From assembly GCA_001275005.1 (NCBI GenBank), contig JWZX01003378.1, positions 1 to 30,032 of the forward strand: 30,032 bases of DNA, given 5' to 3'. Below are positions 8,436-17,900 of this stretch, piece after piece. The notes beneath the pieces were generated by a model, which had not been told where the DNA came from, did not search any database, and saw only the letters and a list, made by a program, of their open reading frames with translations. Positions within the stretch are counted from its first letter, which is position 1; each line of letters opens with the position of its first letter. This DNA comes from Chrysochromulina tobinii. Lineage: Eukaryota > Haptophyta > Prymnesiales > Chrysochromulinaceae. Both the position numbers and the translations under genes were made by a program.

Positions 8436-11237
8436 TTACGACCCCTCGCTGGGAACTTTCGATCTGCTTGCGAATGCCCACTGCAACGCCGCAAGGGCGA
8501 CGTCGGGCGGCTCAGCCACCGACTCGCGTAGCACTGCGCTCGAGAGCGTCTCGAAGACGACCGCCGCCGCCGCGGCCGTTGCTTGCGCATCCGCACCCTC
8601 AGCCCGTCCAACGTTGACAGCTTGCACTGCAGCGTCGACCTCGAGCTGGAGCAGGTGGCGGCGAGCGACCGCCTCGCAGTGCCTGCGACCCTCTAGGTGA
8701 GCGCGCATGTGGTGCGGCGTCCCCAAGCCACTCTGGCAGACGACACACTGGCGCAGCCCGAGCGCATGTGTGCGCCCCGGCACGGCAGTGAGCCTCGCCG
8801 TCGCCGCCCGCGCGGCCGCTTGCAGCTCCGACACCCACTCGTTCCACAGCGACTCATTCCAAAGCGGGCTCTCCACAGCATGGGCGCCGTGCTGGGCGCC
8901 GTGCTGGGCGCTCTGCTCGGCGCTCGCGCCGTCGTGGTTGCCGCTCACTGCTGCTGCTGCTGGGTCCGCTCCAGCTGCCCTGCGCAACTGGCCTGGAGGC
9001 GCCCTGCTGAGGGGTTGTACCCCCCCCTTAGCCCCACCGCTGGACGGGCAGCTCGGCGCTCGACTCGGCGTGCCGCTCGGGAGCCTCCTGACATACGCTA
9101 GCAGAGGCTCCATGACGCAGCGGACTTCGGCGCCAATCGTGCCGTTGTCGCCCTCTGCCTCACCCTCTGGCTCGGCCTCGGCAGGCGCATCCCTCGGCGC
9201 ATGCATGGCGCCGTCGTGGGCGCGCCATCCAGGCAGCCGGCGTGCTTGGGTCACGCAGAGCGCGCACGCCTCGAGGGTCGTGAGGCGCCCCTTGCCGGAG
9301 CCCTGATGCAATGCCTCGATGAGCGGTGACGTGCACGCCCGCACGGCGACCTCATCGAGACCGACGTAGCGCAGGTCAACGGGCGCCGTGATGGGCGCCG
9401 TCGTGGGCGCCGCCGCATTCGCCGCCGTGGGCACCGCCTCGCGCGCCGTCGTGGGCGCTGCCACACGCGCTGCCAGGGTGCGAACGAGGGCGCGAGTACA
9501 CTCCCACGAGCCATCGGGCACGATGAGCGTCAGAGCCGCCCGCGGCGAGCCACACGACGGCCTTGAGCACGGCGGCGCGCCCTCATCATCAGCGTCATCA
9601 TCGTCATCAGCGCCATTCGCGCCATCAACGTCTTCAGCGGTCCTTGCACGCCAGCTCGCTAGGGCGGCGCTGAACGCTTGCTCGACCGAGGTCGCCTCGG
9701 CTGCAGGCGTACCCGGCGGCGGCGGGAAGAGCAAGTACACGACACCCTCGGCTGGGTGGAGTAACGCCTCAAGCCGCGCAACGTCGCACGACGCGCCGTA
9801 GACGAGTAGCTCGCTCGTGTCGAGTCCGCTCACGCCCCCAGCGTGCAGCAGCTGTGCAGCGAGCCGAGCAGTGGACGTGGATCGTAGGAGCTCAATGGGG
9901 TGCGCGAGGAAAGCCCAGTGCACGGTCGGGACGACGCGGGTGCGGCGGGCGGCATCGGGCTCCGCTCGGGACGACGCGGGTTCCGACTTGCGGACCGCCT
10001 GCTCGCGCAGCAGGCGTGCCTTCTTGAGGCCCGTGTCGAAGGCGGCGCAGAGGCAGCGTGCGGTGCTCGAGCGGGGTGAATCGGGAGCCGGCCATGTGCC
10101 TCTGCCCTCCTCATCCTCCTCGCATGCGGACCCATATAAGGAGAGTGCGTCTTCCTCGCATGCGGACGAGGACGATGGTGATCGTCGCGGCGGCGGGGAG
10201 GAGGAGCAGATGGAGTTGGAGGAGGAGGAGTTGGTGGAGGTGGTGGTGGTGGTGGTTGTGGTGATGGGCACCCAGCAGTAGCGGCACGTGTGGCTCCGTA
10301 GGGCCGCCTCGCATGCTATGCGGACGGCCGCCTCGGCACACGAGAGAAGTCGATCGGGCGGTGGCGACGGCTGTGCTAGAGCGTCTGCTACTGCCCTCTG
10401 CGCTAACTCGAGCGCCGTCTCGGCTCCGGGTCCCGCCGCTGCGACCGCACCGACGAGCCGGTCCATCGAGGCGCGAAAGGGCAACGGCGGAGGAGGAGCG
10501 ACCTCAATCGTGGGTGGCCGAACGTTCGGCGGAAAACTCGGCGGCGTTGGCGGCAGTGCACTCGCTCTCGGGCTGCCGCCGCCGCCGGGCCGCCGGCCGA
10601 CAAGCTGCGTCACGATGGCAGGCCCTCGGTGGAAGCGGCCCTCGCCTACCCGCCGAGCCACCTCCTCACATCGCACCATCTCCAGCACGCCTTGAAAGTC
10701 AGCCACTAGCTCGGCTGCACCGACGAGCAACGCGGCATCCGGTCCCGTGCGGCTCCACATCTTGCCGTGCTCTGCTGTGCCCAGCGACGCGTGCGCAGGC
10801 GCGAAGCATTCGATGACGAAAAGGCCACCAGGGCGCAGCGCCGTTGCGCACGCACGGTGGAGCCGACGGCGAGGCTCTGCTGGCAGTGCACAAAAGATCG
10901 AAAGCACCACATCCCAGCGAGCCTCCGCCGCGCCGCCCAGCGGGTCGTAATGGCACAGATCGGCATGGATCGTGGTCACCCGCGATCCGACGTGCCGTTC
11001 CGATGCGAGCGCCTCCGTCTTGGCGAGCCCGACGGCCGAGAGATCCACCGCCGTGCATTGGTGGCCGAGCGCGGCGAGGTGCACGACGTTGCGCCCTTGA
11101 CCCTCGCCCAACGAGAGGACTTCGAGCGGCCGCGTCGCGGGTGGCAGGAGTGTCGACGCGATCACACGGACGAACTCGTTGGGTTCTTTGCCGTAGGCGT
11201 AGCCTTTGCGGTACCGCGCGTCGTAGTCGACTGCCAT
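8436..11237 (-). CDS. Fusion protein: class I SAM methyltransferase + DTW (tRNA acp3U transferase-like) domain + U1/C2H2-type zinc finger
   Basis: The first ATG is at 11237; the frame also extends 11 codons up to a GTG. Residues about 1-215 are a class I methyltransferase of the small TehB/thiol-methyltransferase-like type: DARYRKGYAYGKEPN, motif I LSLGEGQGRNVVHLA, acidic AVDLSAVGL, WDVVLSIFCALP, ALRPGGLFVIE, and the end HRGPAIVTQLV. After a Thr/Ser-rich linker, a DTW domain follows: CRYC (about 316), WAFLAHPIELLRSTSTARLA (about 432-452), VVYLLFPPPPGT, LIVPDGSW (about 570, the DxTW signature with Ser for Thr), and TTLEAC (about 650). DTW proteins (TapT, DTWD1/2) transfer the aminocarboxypropyl group of SAM to tRNA uridine. 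The C-terminus carries CVVCQSGLGTPHHMRAHLEG, a U1/C2H2-like finger (about 829-854). The domain assignments are strong. Action on tRNA by both enzyme halves is inferred. Confidence 0.85.
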   Translation of the reverse strand: MAVDYDARYRKGYAYGKEPNEFVRVIASTLLPPATRPLEVLSLGEGQGRNVVHLAALGHQCTAVDLSAVGLAKTEALASERHVGSRVTTIHADLCHYDPLGGAAEARWDVVLSIFCALPAEPRRRLHRACATALRPGGLFVIECFAPAHASLGTAEHGKMWSRTGPDAALLVGAAELVADFQGVLEMVRCEEVARRVGEGRFHRGPAIVTQLVGRRPGGGGSPRASALPPTPPSFPPNVRPPTIEVAPPPPLPFRASMDRLVGAVAAAGPGAETALELAQRAVADALAQPSPPPDRLLSCAEAAVRIACEAALRSHTCRYCWVPITTTTTTTTSTNSSSSNSICSSSPPPRRSPSSSSACEEDALSLYGSACEEDEEGRGTWPAPDSPRSSTARCLCAAFDTGLKKARLLREQAVRKSEPASSRAEPDAARRTRVVPTVHWAFLAHPIELLRSTSTARLAAQLLHAGGVSGLDTSELLVYGASCDVARLEALLHPAEGVVYLLFPPPPGTPAAEATSVEQAFSAALASWRARTAEDVDGANGADDDDDADDEGAPPCSRPSCGSPRAALTLIVPDGSWECTRALVRTLAARVAAPTTAREAVPTAANAAAPTTAPITAPVDLRYVGLDEVAVRACTSPLIEALHQGSGKGRLTTLEACALCVTQARRLPGWRAHDGAMHAPRDAPAEAEPEGEAEGDNGTIGAEVRCVMEPLLAYVRRLPSGTPSRAPSCPSSGGAKGGVQPLSRAPPGQLRRAAGADPAAAAVSGNHDGASAEQSAQHGAQHGAHAVESPLWNESLWNEWVSELQAAARAATARLTAVPGRTHALGLRQCVVCQSGLGTPHHMRAHLEGRRHCEAVARRHLLQLEVDAAVQAVNVGRAEGADAQATAAAAAVVFETLSSAVLRESVAEPPDVALAALQWAFASRSKVPSEGS
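9385..9475. repeat. Degenerate GGGCGCCGYSRT-type minisatellite within the DTW region
   Basis: Units such as GGGCGCCGTGAT, GGGCGCCGTCGT and GGGCGCCGCCGC repeat about every 12-36 bases and encode an Ala/Pro/Thr-rich insert (AAPTTA..AAPTTAPITAPVD) between the DGSW motif and the LRYVGLDE strand of the DTW domain. This is probably a disordered loop expansion. Confidence 0.5.
10239..10258. repeat. GGT/ACC trinucleotide repeat
   Basis: A run of about six GGT units on plus (ACC on minus), next to GGA-rich repeats. It encodes the Thr tract in the linker of the methyltransferase-DTW protein. Length polymorphism is likely. Confidence 0.7.
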
Positions 11238-11471
11238 GAAAACATGTGGTCGCGAACTCGGGAGGTTCACACGAGGTGATTGCGGTTCATCATCGACACC
11301 ACCCCAAGGCTCGCCCCCAAACGACGGGTACAGTACCCGTACAGTATTTCGTCAGAACTTACACGATACAAGTAAGCGTCGAAGAAGGTGCAGGTCAAGC
11401 GTCAACTGACGACAGCTCGTCGCGCACAGTCATCCCTCCCGCCCATCGTCTCCATCGTCGAAACAGGAACC
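11238..11471. promoter_or_regulatory. Divergent promoter region between methyltransferase-DTW and SHIPPO genes
   Basis: There are 234 bases between the two start codons. The region holds TTCACAC at 11266-11272, in the direction of the SHIPPO gene, and an exact 17-base palindrome at 11324-11340 (ACGGGTAC-A-GTACCCGT). The sequence TACAGTA occurs twice in and beside the palindrome. No TATA box is evident. Confidence 0.5.
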
Positions 11472-12287
11472 ATGAGCGACGCTGCGTCCCCGCGCGCTGC
11501 ACTAGGGCTGGGCGACATGCCAACGTGGATGGGTCCGCAAGCGGAGTCGCGCAAAGCGAGCGCTCCCTCATTCTCGATCACCGGCAAACCTACCTCCGCG
11601 CGGCCGGTGCAGCTCTCTCCCGGGCCGATTTACTTGCCTTCGCCTCAGGGCCCAGGACAAGCCGGTCGCAATGGCCCACAATACTCCATGCGCGGCGGCC
11701 GCGAGGTCGGAGAGCTGAAACGGGGCGGTGCAACGCCCGGTCCAGGCGAGTACGAGGTTTGTGGCTCCGTCGGGATGACCCACGCGGCAAGCACGAGCCA
11801 TACCGCGCCCCGCTACGGCTGGGGCGCAGGCACCCGTGACCAGGCGCCTATCGGCGCACCGCCGCAAAAGCCAGCCTGTAGCGAGTTTTACGAGAATGTA
11901 CCCTCCGTCGGCTACCAGCCCGTCAAGAAGACTAATCCCATCTACGGCTTCAGCAAAGGCAAGCGCTTTGACTTGAGCAACACAGCGACCAACCCGAATG
12001 CGCGCAACCCAGGTCCAGGCGCGTACAAGACGGTGCCGGCCTACGGCACGCAGGTCGACTCGACGCTCAAGAGCAATCCCATCTACGGCTTTTCACGCGC
12101 AGAACGCTTCCGTCGTCCGGCGACGAGCTCGTCGGGCGGCTCTGCGCCACTTCCGCGTCCAGCGTTTGGTCCGCAGGTGATCAGCGACTTTAGGAGCAAG
12201 CCATCCTTTGGCTTCGGTGGGGCGCCACGCTTCCCAGATCGGCCGCGCACGTCGGCCGAGCCAGGGCCGGGCACGTACAACGCATAG
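11472..12287 (+). CDS. Sperm-tail PG-rich (SHIPPO/STPGR) repeat protein, probable axonemal protein
   Basis: The frame is open from 11388 with a GTG, but the first ATG (context GAACCATGAG) is at 11472 and gives about 271 residues. It carries PG-rich repeats: LSPGPIYLP, TPGPGEYEV, NPGPGAYKT and the C-terminal EPGPGTYNA. They alternate with a second motif, NPIYGFSKGKRFD, NPIYGFSRAERFR and PSFGFGGAPRFPD. This is the layout of STPGR/ODF3/CIMAP-like proteins, several of which bind inside flagellar doublet microtubules. A flagellar location is therefore likely but inferred. The gene is intronless and divergent from the methyltransferase-DTW gene; a second SHIPPO gene lies 1.5 kb downstream. Confidence 0.85.
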   Translation: MSDAASPRAALGLGDMPTWMGPQAESRKASAPSFSITGKPTSARPVQLSPGPIYLPSPQGPGQAGRNGPQYSMRGGREVGELKRGGATPGPGEYEVCGSVGMTHAASTSHTAPRYGWGAGTRDQAPIGAPPQKPACSEFYENVPSVGYQPVKKTNPIYGFSKGKRFDLSNTATNPNARNPGPGAYKTVPAYGTQVDSTLKSNPIYGFSRAERFRRPATSSSGGSAPLPRPAFGPQVISDFRSKPSFGFGGAPRFPDRPRTSAEPGPGTYNA

Positions 12288-12484
12288 TTCCTAGTACAGA
12301 CGGGTTGAGACTATCTAGGTTGTCGTCGCCCTGCCTATCATTTCGACAGCCGTTCAGCGCGATACGGATTCACACCAAGGCGCTGTGAAAATGATCACCA
12401 CAAAATCGAAAATGGTGTCAGCTTTGCGTGGTCGGCCCTAAGTGGCCGAGGCGTGACGTTCTCGGAGCGCCTTTTCGCAAAAAA
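12288..12484 (+). promoter_or_regulatory. Intergenic region with TTCACACC motif upstream of 12485
   Basis: The motif TTCACACC is at 12369-12376, 109 bases before the ATG at 12485 and in the same orientation as the gene. No other feature is clear. Confidence 0.45.
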
Positions 12485-13441
12485 ATGGACGACGAGGCGA
12501 GTCTCTTCGACGCGCTCTTCTCGGGCGACGCGTCCGCCAAGGAGTACTGCAACGCGCTCATCGAGGTCGGAGCGCAGCAGAGATCCAATCTCGCACACTC
12601 CATCATCCTCGCGACGCGGCCGACAGTCACCGCCGCGGCGGGCATTGAGCAGCGGGACGGCATCTTCACGCTTGTGAATGAGGCCATGCTTTCAGCCTTC
12701 AACGAGCGCAAGAACGAAGCTCGCGTCGATTTTCACGCGGCCAATCAAGCTAAGCTCGAAGCTCGTCTCGAGGATGCCCTTCGGGGCACGCAGCAGCTAG
12801 CCCAGCAATCCGCTTCGTCCACAGCAGACACGCCGCTTCTTGAGGTACGAATCGTGCCGCCTCGGCGAGCAACGAGCCCCGCACCGGGGGCGTCCCCCTC
12901 AGGTGGCACCGCTGCGCAGGGTGGCAACTTCGAGACAGCTCGCGTCGCATTGGCGCGCATGGCCACGACGCATGGCCTCGTCGCCACTGCGTTGCTCCAG
13001 GGCTTGCGCGCTGCGCTGCTGCGGCAGGCGGCCGAGGGCAGTGCCGCGCACGTGCAATGGACGCTGAGCAAGGCGCACCTGATCAACGGCGGCGTCGCGT
13101 ACGTGGACGACGCCGTCAGCCTGCTCCGTACCTGCGGCTATGAGGTCGTCGTACGCCCCGACGCTCTGGAGGCTGGTGAGAGCAGGGACAACGTCTGCTG
13201 GGCGATGCGCTCCTGCTGGTGGAGCCGCTCACAGCTGCGCGGCCTCGGTACGGCGGTGCGCCTGGATACGGATGTCGCGCCTGCCGGCCGCCTGAGCACG
13301 ATTACCGTGACTGCCGGTGCCGCGCCCGTCACGGCGCCATCGGGTGGCCAAGCGACGGCAGCGGCAGCGGCGGCGCTCCGACCTGAGCCCATGTTCGAGC
13401 TTCGAGCCGAGGAATCTTGGTCGTGGTGTGCTGTGTTGTAG
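12485..13441 (+). CDS. Unknown protein, about 318 residues
   Basis: Start chosen at the first in-frame ATG (12485, after an A run). The frame continues up to a GTG at 12428, but no earlier ATG is present. The N-terminal half is helical and charged (MDDEASLFDALFSGDASA, LVNEAMLSAFNERKNEARVDF, KLEARLEDALRGTQQLAQQ). A Pro/Ser-rich linker follows, then a second helical part with VQWTLSKAHLINGGVAYVDD and LLRTCGYEVVVRPD. That last stretch faintly recalls a PUB-type fold, but too weakly to assign. The tail is Ala/Thr-rich and ends WSWCAVL. Coding is supported by strong GC third-position bias and reading-frame length. It sits between the two SHIPPO genes, so a flagellar or cytoskeletal role is possible but unproven. 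Confidence 0.7.
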   Translation: MDDEASLFDALFSGDASAKEYCNALIEVGAQQRSNLAHSIILATRPTVTAAAGIEQRDGIFTLVNEAMLSAFNERKNEARVDFHAANQAKLEARLEDALRGTQQLAQQSASSTADTPLLEVRIVPPRRATSPAPGASPSGGTAAQGGNFETARVALARMATTHGLVATALLQGLRAALLRQAAEGSAAHVQWTLSKAHLINGGVAYVDDAVSLLRTCGYEVVVRPDALEAGESRDNVCWAMRSCWWSRSQLRGLGTAVRLDTDVAPAGRLSTITVTAGAAPVTAPSGGQATAAAAAALRPEPMFELRAEESWSWCAVL

Positions 13442-13820
13442 AATTTCGTGTTCAAGTGTGACGTATAGAGCGGCCGGTGGCGCACCGCGCTGTGTTGTGT
13501 TTCGTTATGGCAGCTAATTCAGCTAAATCGAGGCGTGATTCCCGCGCCGGTGGCGGTCTATAATCGCTCACGGCCGACCGGCCCCTGATCGCTCACCATG
13601 TGCGCCCAACCCTACGCGTCCACCTACGTCTGCCGCACGCATGGCCGCACGGCAGCACAGCGCTCACAGGCGCCGTGCCGCGTCGTCACGGCGCGACCTT
13701 GAGCGCCTTGCACCTTGGGACGGGACCACAGGCCAGTGGCCGCACCACAACACCATAGCCACACCACGGTGCACAGACCCATGTGCCTTGAGTCTGTAAT
13801 GAGTCTTCTGAGAGTCTCCT
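13442..13820. other. Convergent intergenic region
   Basis: The 3' regions of two convergent genes. I see no gene. The 9-mer ATCGCTCAC occurs at 13563-13571 and 13588-13596, around a GGCC-rich near-palindrome. No obvious AATAAA signal. Confidence 0.5.
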
Positions 13821-14657
13821 TCAGAAGTAGGCCTCGTTCGGGAAAAAGGCGCCCTTCAGATCACGCACGCCGGTCGTTCGGAAGGCAGTACTGCGGCCGA
13901 AGCTCTTGGAGCGACTCATCGTGCCCTCGATGGTCGCCTTCGCGCCGTTGGAGAGGGAGTCGGAGCTGTACGTACCCGGACCGGTCTTCTCAGATGTGCT
14001 ACCCGCCAGATTCATGTTGGAGCCCGAGCTATGGAAGCGCCGGTGCGCGCTCTTGGCGTGGAACATCCCGTTCGGCACGAGCTTATCGATGCCGTCGAAC
14101 TTGGGCGAGTACTTGCCAGGTCCCGGACAAACGGCCTTGATCGCAATCTCCGCCTCGGGCCTCTGCTTGCTCGTCGAGCTGAAGGCCGCCGATTTCATCT
14201 TGCTGGCATGCTGAGACATGCCCTTCATGGTCTCGTCGGCGTACGTCGTCGGGCTCGGCGTATCCTCGCCAAGGATGTCGACTTTGAGGTTCCGCGCGGA
14301 AAGAGAACCAAAGGATCCAGCACCGCTTTTATTGGCCTTTCGGTAGAAGGTGCGCTCGCTCGTCGCCTTGAAGTTACGGTGCACGTCCGGATCGTAGGCC
14401 CCCGGATCGGTGTTCAGGCTGATGTCGCGGAGCATCGTGTCGGTCGTCTTTGCCGTGCCCCTCGGGGTTGCGCTCTTGAATGCCGACGAGCACGTCATGT
14501 TCAGGCGTGATGAGGAGACGCCGCGGGGCTCATACGACGCTGGTCCGACGCCGCCCATGCGCTCGATCCGTTTCTCATCCTTCTCGCGTATGCGTTGCTC
14601 GTCGTATGCTTTGCGCTGCGACGGGCTCATCTTGTGCGTCGCGCGCGGTGTCGGCAT
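13821..14657 (-). CDS. Second sperm-tail PG-rich (SHIPPO/STPGR) repeat protein
   Basis: 278 residues from an ATG at 14657. The N-terminus is basic and helical (KMSPSQRKAYDEQRIREKDEKR, about residues 9-30). Five PG-type repeats follow: VGPASYEP, NTDPGAYDP, DTPSPTTYAD, CPGPGKYSP and KTGPGTYSS, spaced about 35-50 residues apart. Spacers contain Ser/Lys-rich segments such as FKSATPRGT and KSAAFSSTSK. The family includes axonemal microtubule inner proteins and STPG1-like proteins; a flagellar function is inferred. The repeat sequences and lengths differ from the 11472-12287 protein, so the two are distant paralogues rather than a recent duplication. It is divergent from the giant scaffold gene at 14907. 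Confidence 0.85.
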   Translation of the reverse strand: MPTPRATHKMSPSQRKAYDEQRIREKDEKRIERMGGVGPASYEPRGVSSSRLNMTCSSAFKSATPRGTAKTTDTMLRDISLNTDPGAYDPDVHRNFKATSERTFYRKANKSGAGSFGSLSARNLKVDILGEDTPSPTTYADETMKGMSQHASKMKSAAFSSTSKQRPEAEIAIKAVCPGPGKYSPKFDGIDKLVPNGMFHAKSAHRRFHSSGSNMNLAGSTSEKTGPGTYSSDSLSNGAKATIEGTMSRSKSFGRSTAFRTTGVRDLKGAFFPNEAYF

Positions 14658-14906
14658 GTCAGGGATCAGGGACGGACGCGCGCTAGGGTGAGAGGTGCAC
14701 GAATTTTTTGGGGGGCGAGCTTTCGGAAATGCATGTCAAATTCAGCCTTCAAGTCATCTGTCAAAGGGTACCGGATAAGATAGACTCGACTCGCTTCGAG
14801 TGGGTTTTAAAGGACAAGAAGGACTTGCATGCGGCAAAAGCGCTTCCAAATGCGGCAATAAACGAGAGCGGCTCTCGAGTCTCTGTCGCCCCTGGCAGGG
14901 CAACAC
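14658..14906. promoter_or_regulatory. Divergent promoter region between SHIPPO and giant coiled-coil genes
   Basis: 249 bases between start codons. No TTCACAC motif is present. T/G-rich homopolymers (GAATTTTTTGGGGGGCG) occur at about 14701-14718. Confidence 0.4.
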
Positions 14907-17900
14907 ATGCCGCTCCTGAAGGTGCTGTCGCTCACATATGGCACGAAAAAGAAAGAGCCACCTGAAGAGCAGAAAAAGGCAGGCCAGGCCAGGACGACAA
15001 CGACGCATCAGCGCCTTCAAAAGCAAATTTTGGATGAGATAGCGACTGAGAAGCAGGAGACGGAGGCGAGGCGTGCCGCCGTAGCCGTTGAGCACACTCG
15101 CGCTCGGGCGGTGGCGGAGCGCCTCGAAGCCCAAGTCGCGGAGGCCGAGGAGGCGGAGGCCAGGGAGCCGGCAGGCAAGGCGGCCGAGGCACAGCTGCGC
15201 GAGATCGAGAGGGAGCTCGGCGAGGAGAAGATGAGGGAGCTCGCGGAGGTGCTTCGAGCCCAGAGGCTGGCCACGCAGAGTCTTTACAAATCGATCCTAC
15301 CGCCCGGCGGCCCTCCTCCAGCTCCGCTGCAGGGTCCAGCCTCGCGCACAACGAAGCTCACCCACGCCAAGAGCGTGGCTGGCACTAAGGCTGGCACTCC
15401 GGACCATGCCGTCGGGCCTGAGGTTGTTGAGCGGGGCGGTCGCAGCGGAACAACCTCCGTACCGGTACCAATGACGAGAGTGGAGGAGAAGCAGGCGGCC
15501 AATGCGGCCAAAGCGGCGGCGAGTGCGGCGGCGAGTGCGGCCAAATCGGCGGCGAAGGCGAAGGCGGCCGAGGAGGCGGCCACGGCGCGTGCGCGAGCTG
15601 CCGCCAGCAAACAGGCTGCCGAGGCCGAGAGCGCGCGCGCCAAGGCGGAGTCGAAGGCGCAGAAGGTGGCGCAGAAGGCGGCGGCGCAGGCGGCAAAGAA
15701 GGCGCCGAAGATGAAGCAGGAGGCGAAGCCTGTGCCCGCCACGAGCGAGGAGGAGGAGCGCCTCGCAGCCGCGGCGGCCAGGGAAGCCGCGGCCGAGGCA
15801 CAGCTGCGCGAGATCGAGAGGGAGCTCGGCGAGGAGAAGATGAGGGAGCTCGCGGAGGAGCTTCGAGCCCAGAGGCTGGCCACGCCATCGCCAGGCGGCT
15901 ACGTGCTCACCGCCGGTGCGGCCGCCAAGGGGGCGCGCGAGAAAGCCGCGGCGGAGACGCCGGTTGCAGAGAAGGCGGCTGCGGAGAAGGCAGCAGCAGA
16001 GAAGGCCGAGAAGGCCGCGGCAGAGAAGGAGGCGGCCAAGACCAGCCATGCTGGCGTCGGCTTGGTCGCGAAGCCGGAGGAGCACCTCACAGGCGCGTCG
16101 CCGTCGGCCAAGGAGGCCGCCGCCGAGGCACAGCTGCGCAGGATCGAGATAGAGCTTGGAACCGAGAAGATGCGCGAGCTTGAGAAGGCGCTCGGGCTCG
16201 AGAAGCTCCTCGAGCTCGGGGCCGAGATGGATCCCGAACCCGAGCCCGCTCCCGCCAAGGTCAAGGAAGAGGTCGTGAAGCTCAATCCAACGGCCCAAGC
16301 TACCGCCGCGCCTGCCGATTCCATCAACCAGGGCTTCCACCCGAGCTACAATCGCGACCGCTCGGGCATGAGCCCAATCAAGGGCATTCGCTACCACCTG
16401 CGCGGCCAGAATTACGATATTTGCCAGGCGGAGTACGATAAGCTGCACGCGAAAGAGCAGAAATTGTACGAGGCCATCCCTCCCCCCTCCACCGGCGGTG
16501 GCAGCGAGCTGCTCCGGGAGCTCGAGAGGGCGCAGGGGGGCCAGAAGGGCGGTTATGTGTTCACCGTCGATGGCGCTGCAGACGTGAGTGAGCAGCTTGG
16601 CGTGATGCTGTCCGTGGGCGATTTTCTGACGGTGCCGCTGCTGGACGCCATACGTGAGGAGATGCAAGTGCCGTCCAGCACGTCCAACGACCAGCTCAAA
16701 GACGCGTTGCGCTCCCAGGGCTTCCTCGAACGAACGTCGGCGGCGCCACAGTCCAGGGTAGACGTGGCTGCACGCAAGGGGGCTGAGGACCCGGCTGCCA
16801 TGGGGGGGCGTGAGAACGAGGCCACGATCGACCAGTCCGAGAACGCCACATTCTTTGCACCCGCCTTCGCGAATGCGGCGGAGAAGGCGCCATCCAAGAC
16901 GGCGGGGGCGGAGAAGACGACTGCGGAGAAGGCGGCGGCGGCGGGAAAGGTGGCGGCTGAGAAAGCAGCTGCTGAAAAGGCGGGAGCCGAGAAGGCGGCG
17001 GCGGAGAAGGCGGTGAAAGTGGCGGCTGACAAAAAAGCGCGCGAGACGGCCGCGACTGAGCTGGCTGATGAGAACGCCCGGGCTTCCAAGGCCATCGGGC
17101 ATCGATCCAAGAACCGATCGAAGAAGATGACGAGCCCTGAAGGACAGAGGAAAGCGCCAAGGGCGGGAGAGGCTGCGAAGGAGGAGACCACTGAGCCAGT
17201 GAAGGCGAAGATGGCCCCGCAGAATGATGAGGGTGCACCAGTGGCCCTCGGCACAGATGAGTTCGCGGCCACGCGCCACGACGGCCGAACGACCATCTAT
17301 TGCGGGCGCAAATTCGTTCGAGATGCCAGGCTCTCTCCCCGATGCGGCCCCACATGCGGCCCTGCGTGTGCCTCATGCGAGCGCTTCCTTGCGAGCCTCG
17401 TCAACGACGAGGGCGACGCCGTCGCGTTTGGAACGAGTGACGGATGGCGTGAGACCCTCTACTGCGGCAGACCCAAGGGTCTGAGCGAGATCCCGGGCTC
17501 CGACGGCACTTGTGGACCTGAAGACGGACCGTCATGCCCTTCGTGCCGCCGGCTCCTCAGTGAGCTCACCCCGCCTTACTGGTACAAGAACAGTCGGCAA
17601 ACTACCGGCATCGACTCGGACGGGACCAGTGCTGCGTTTCCCGCGGATCTGCTACCCGAGGAAGGGGCCTTTCCTTATGATGATTCCGACGCGAATCAGA
17701 TCGAGAAAGCGATAGCCGAACTTCGCGCCATGCACCTGCCCCGGCCTCCTCGAGCACCCGCCCCTCCAAAAGCTGCTGAATCACGCCTTCACGGCCGCTG
17801 GTTTGACATGATTGTGCCCTCCTACTTTCGATCCAGTGTTGACACCGCCGTCGCGCCCGTGCCCGCCCCTGTCGCGCCCGTCGTCGCGTCGTCCTCGTCG

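Noticed and set aside
11238-11270. GTG start giving 11 extra residues to the methyltransferase-DTW protein
   Set aside because: Eukaryotic genes rarely start at GTG, and an ATG follows immediately before the conserved DARYRKGYAYG.
15297-17279. 660-codon minus-strand open frame antisense to the scaffold gene
   Set aside because: Its Leu/Arg/Gly-rich sequence is what GC-rich Ala/Glu/Lys coiled-coil codons give on the other strand. The plus frame has motifs and repeats; this one has none.
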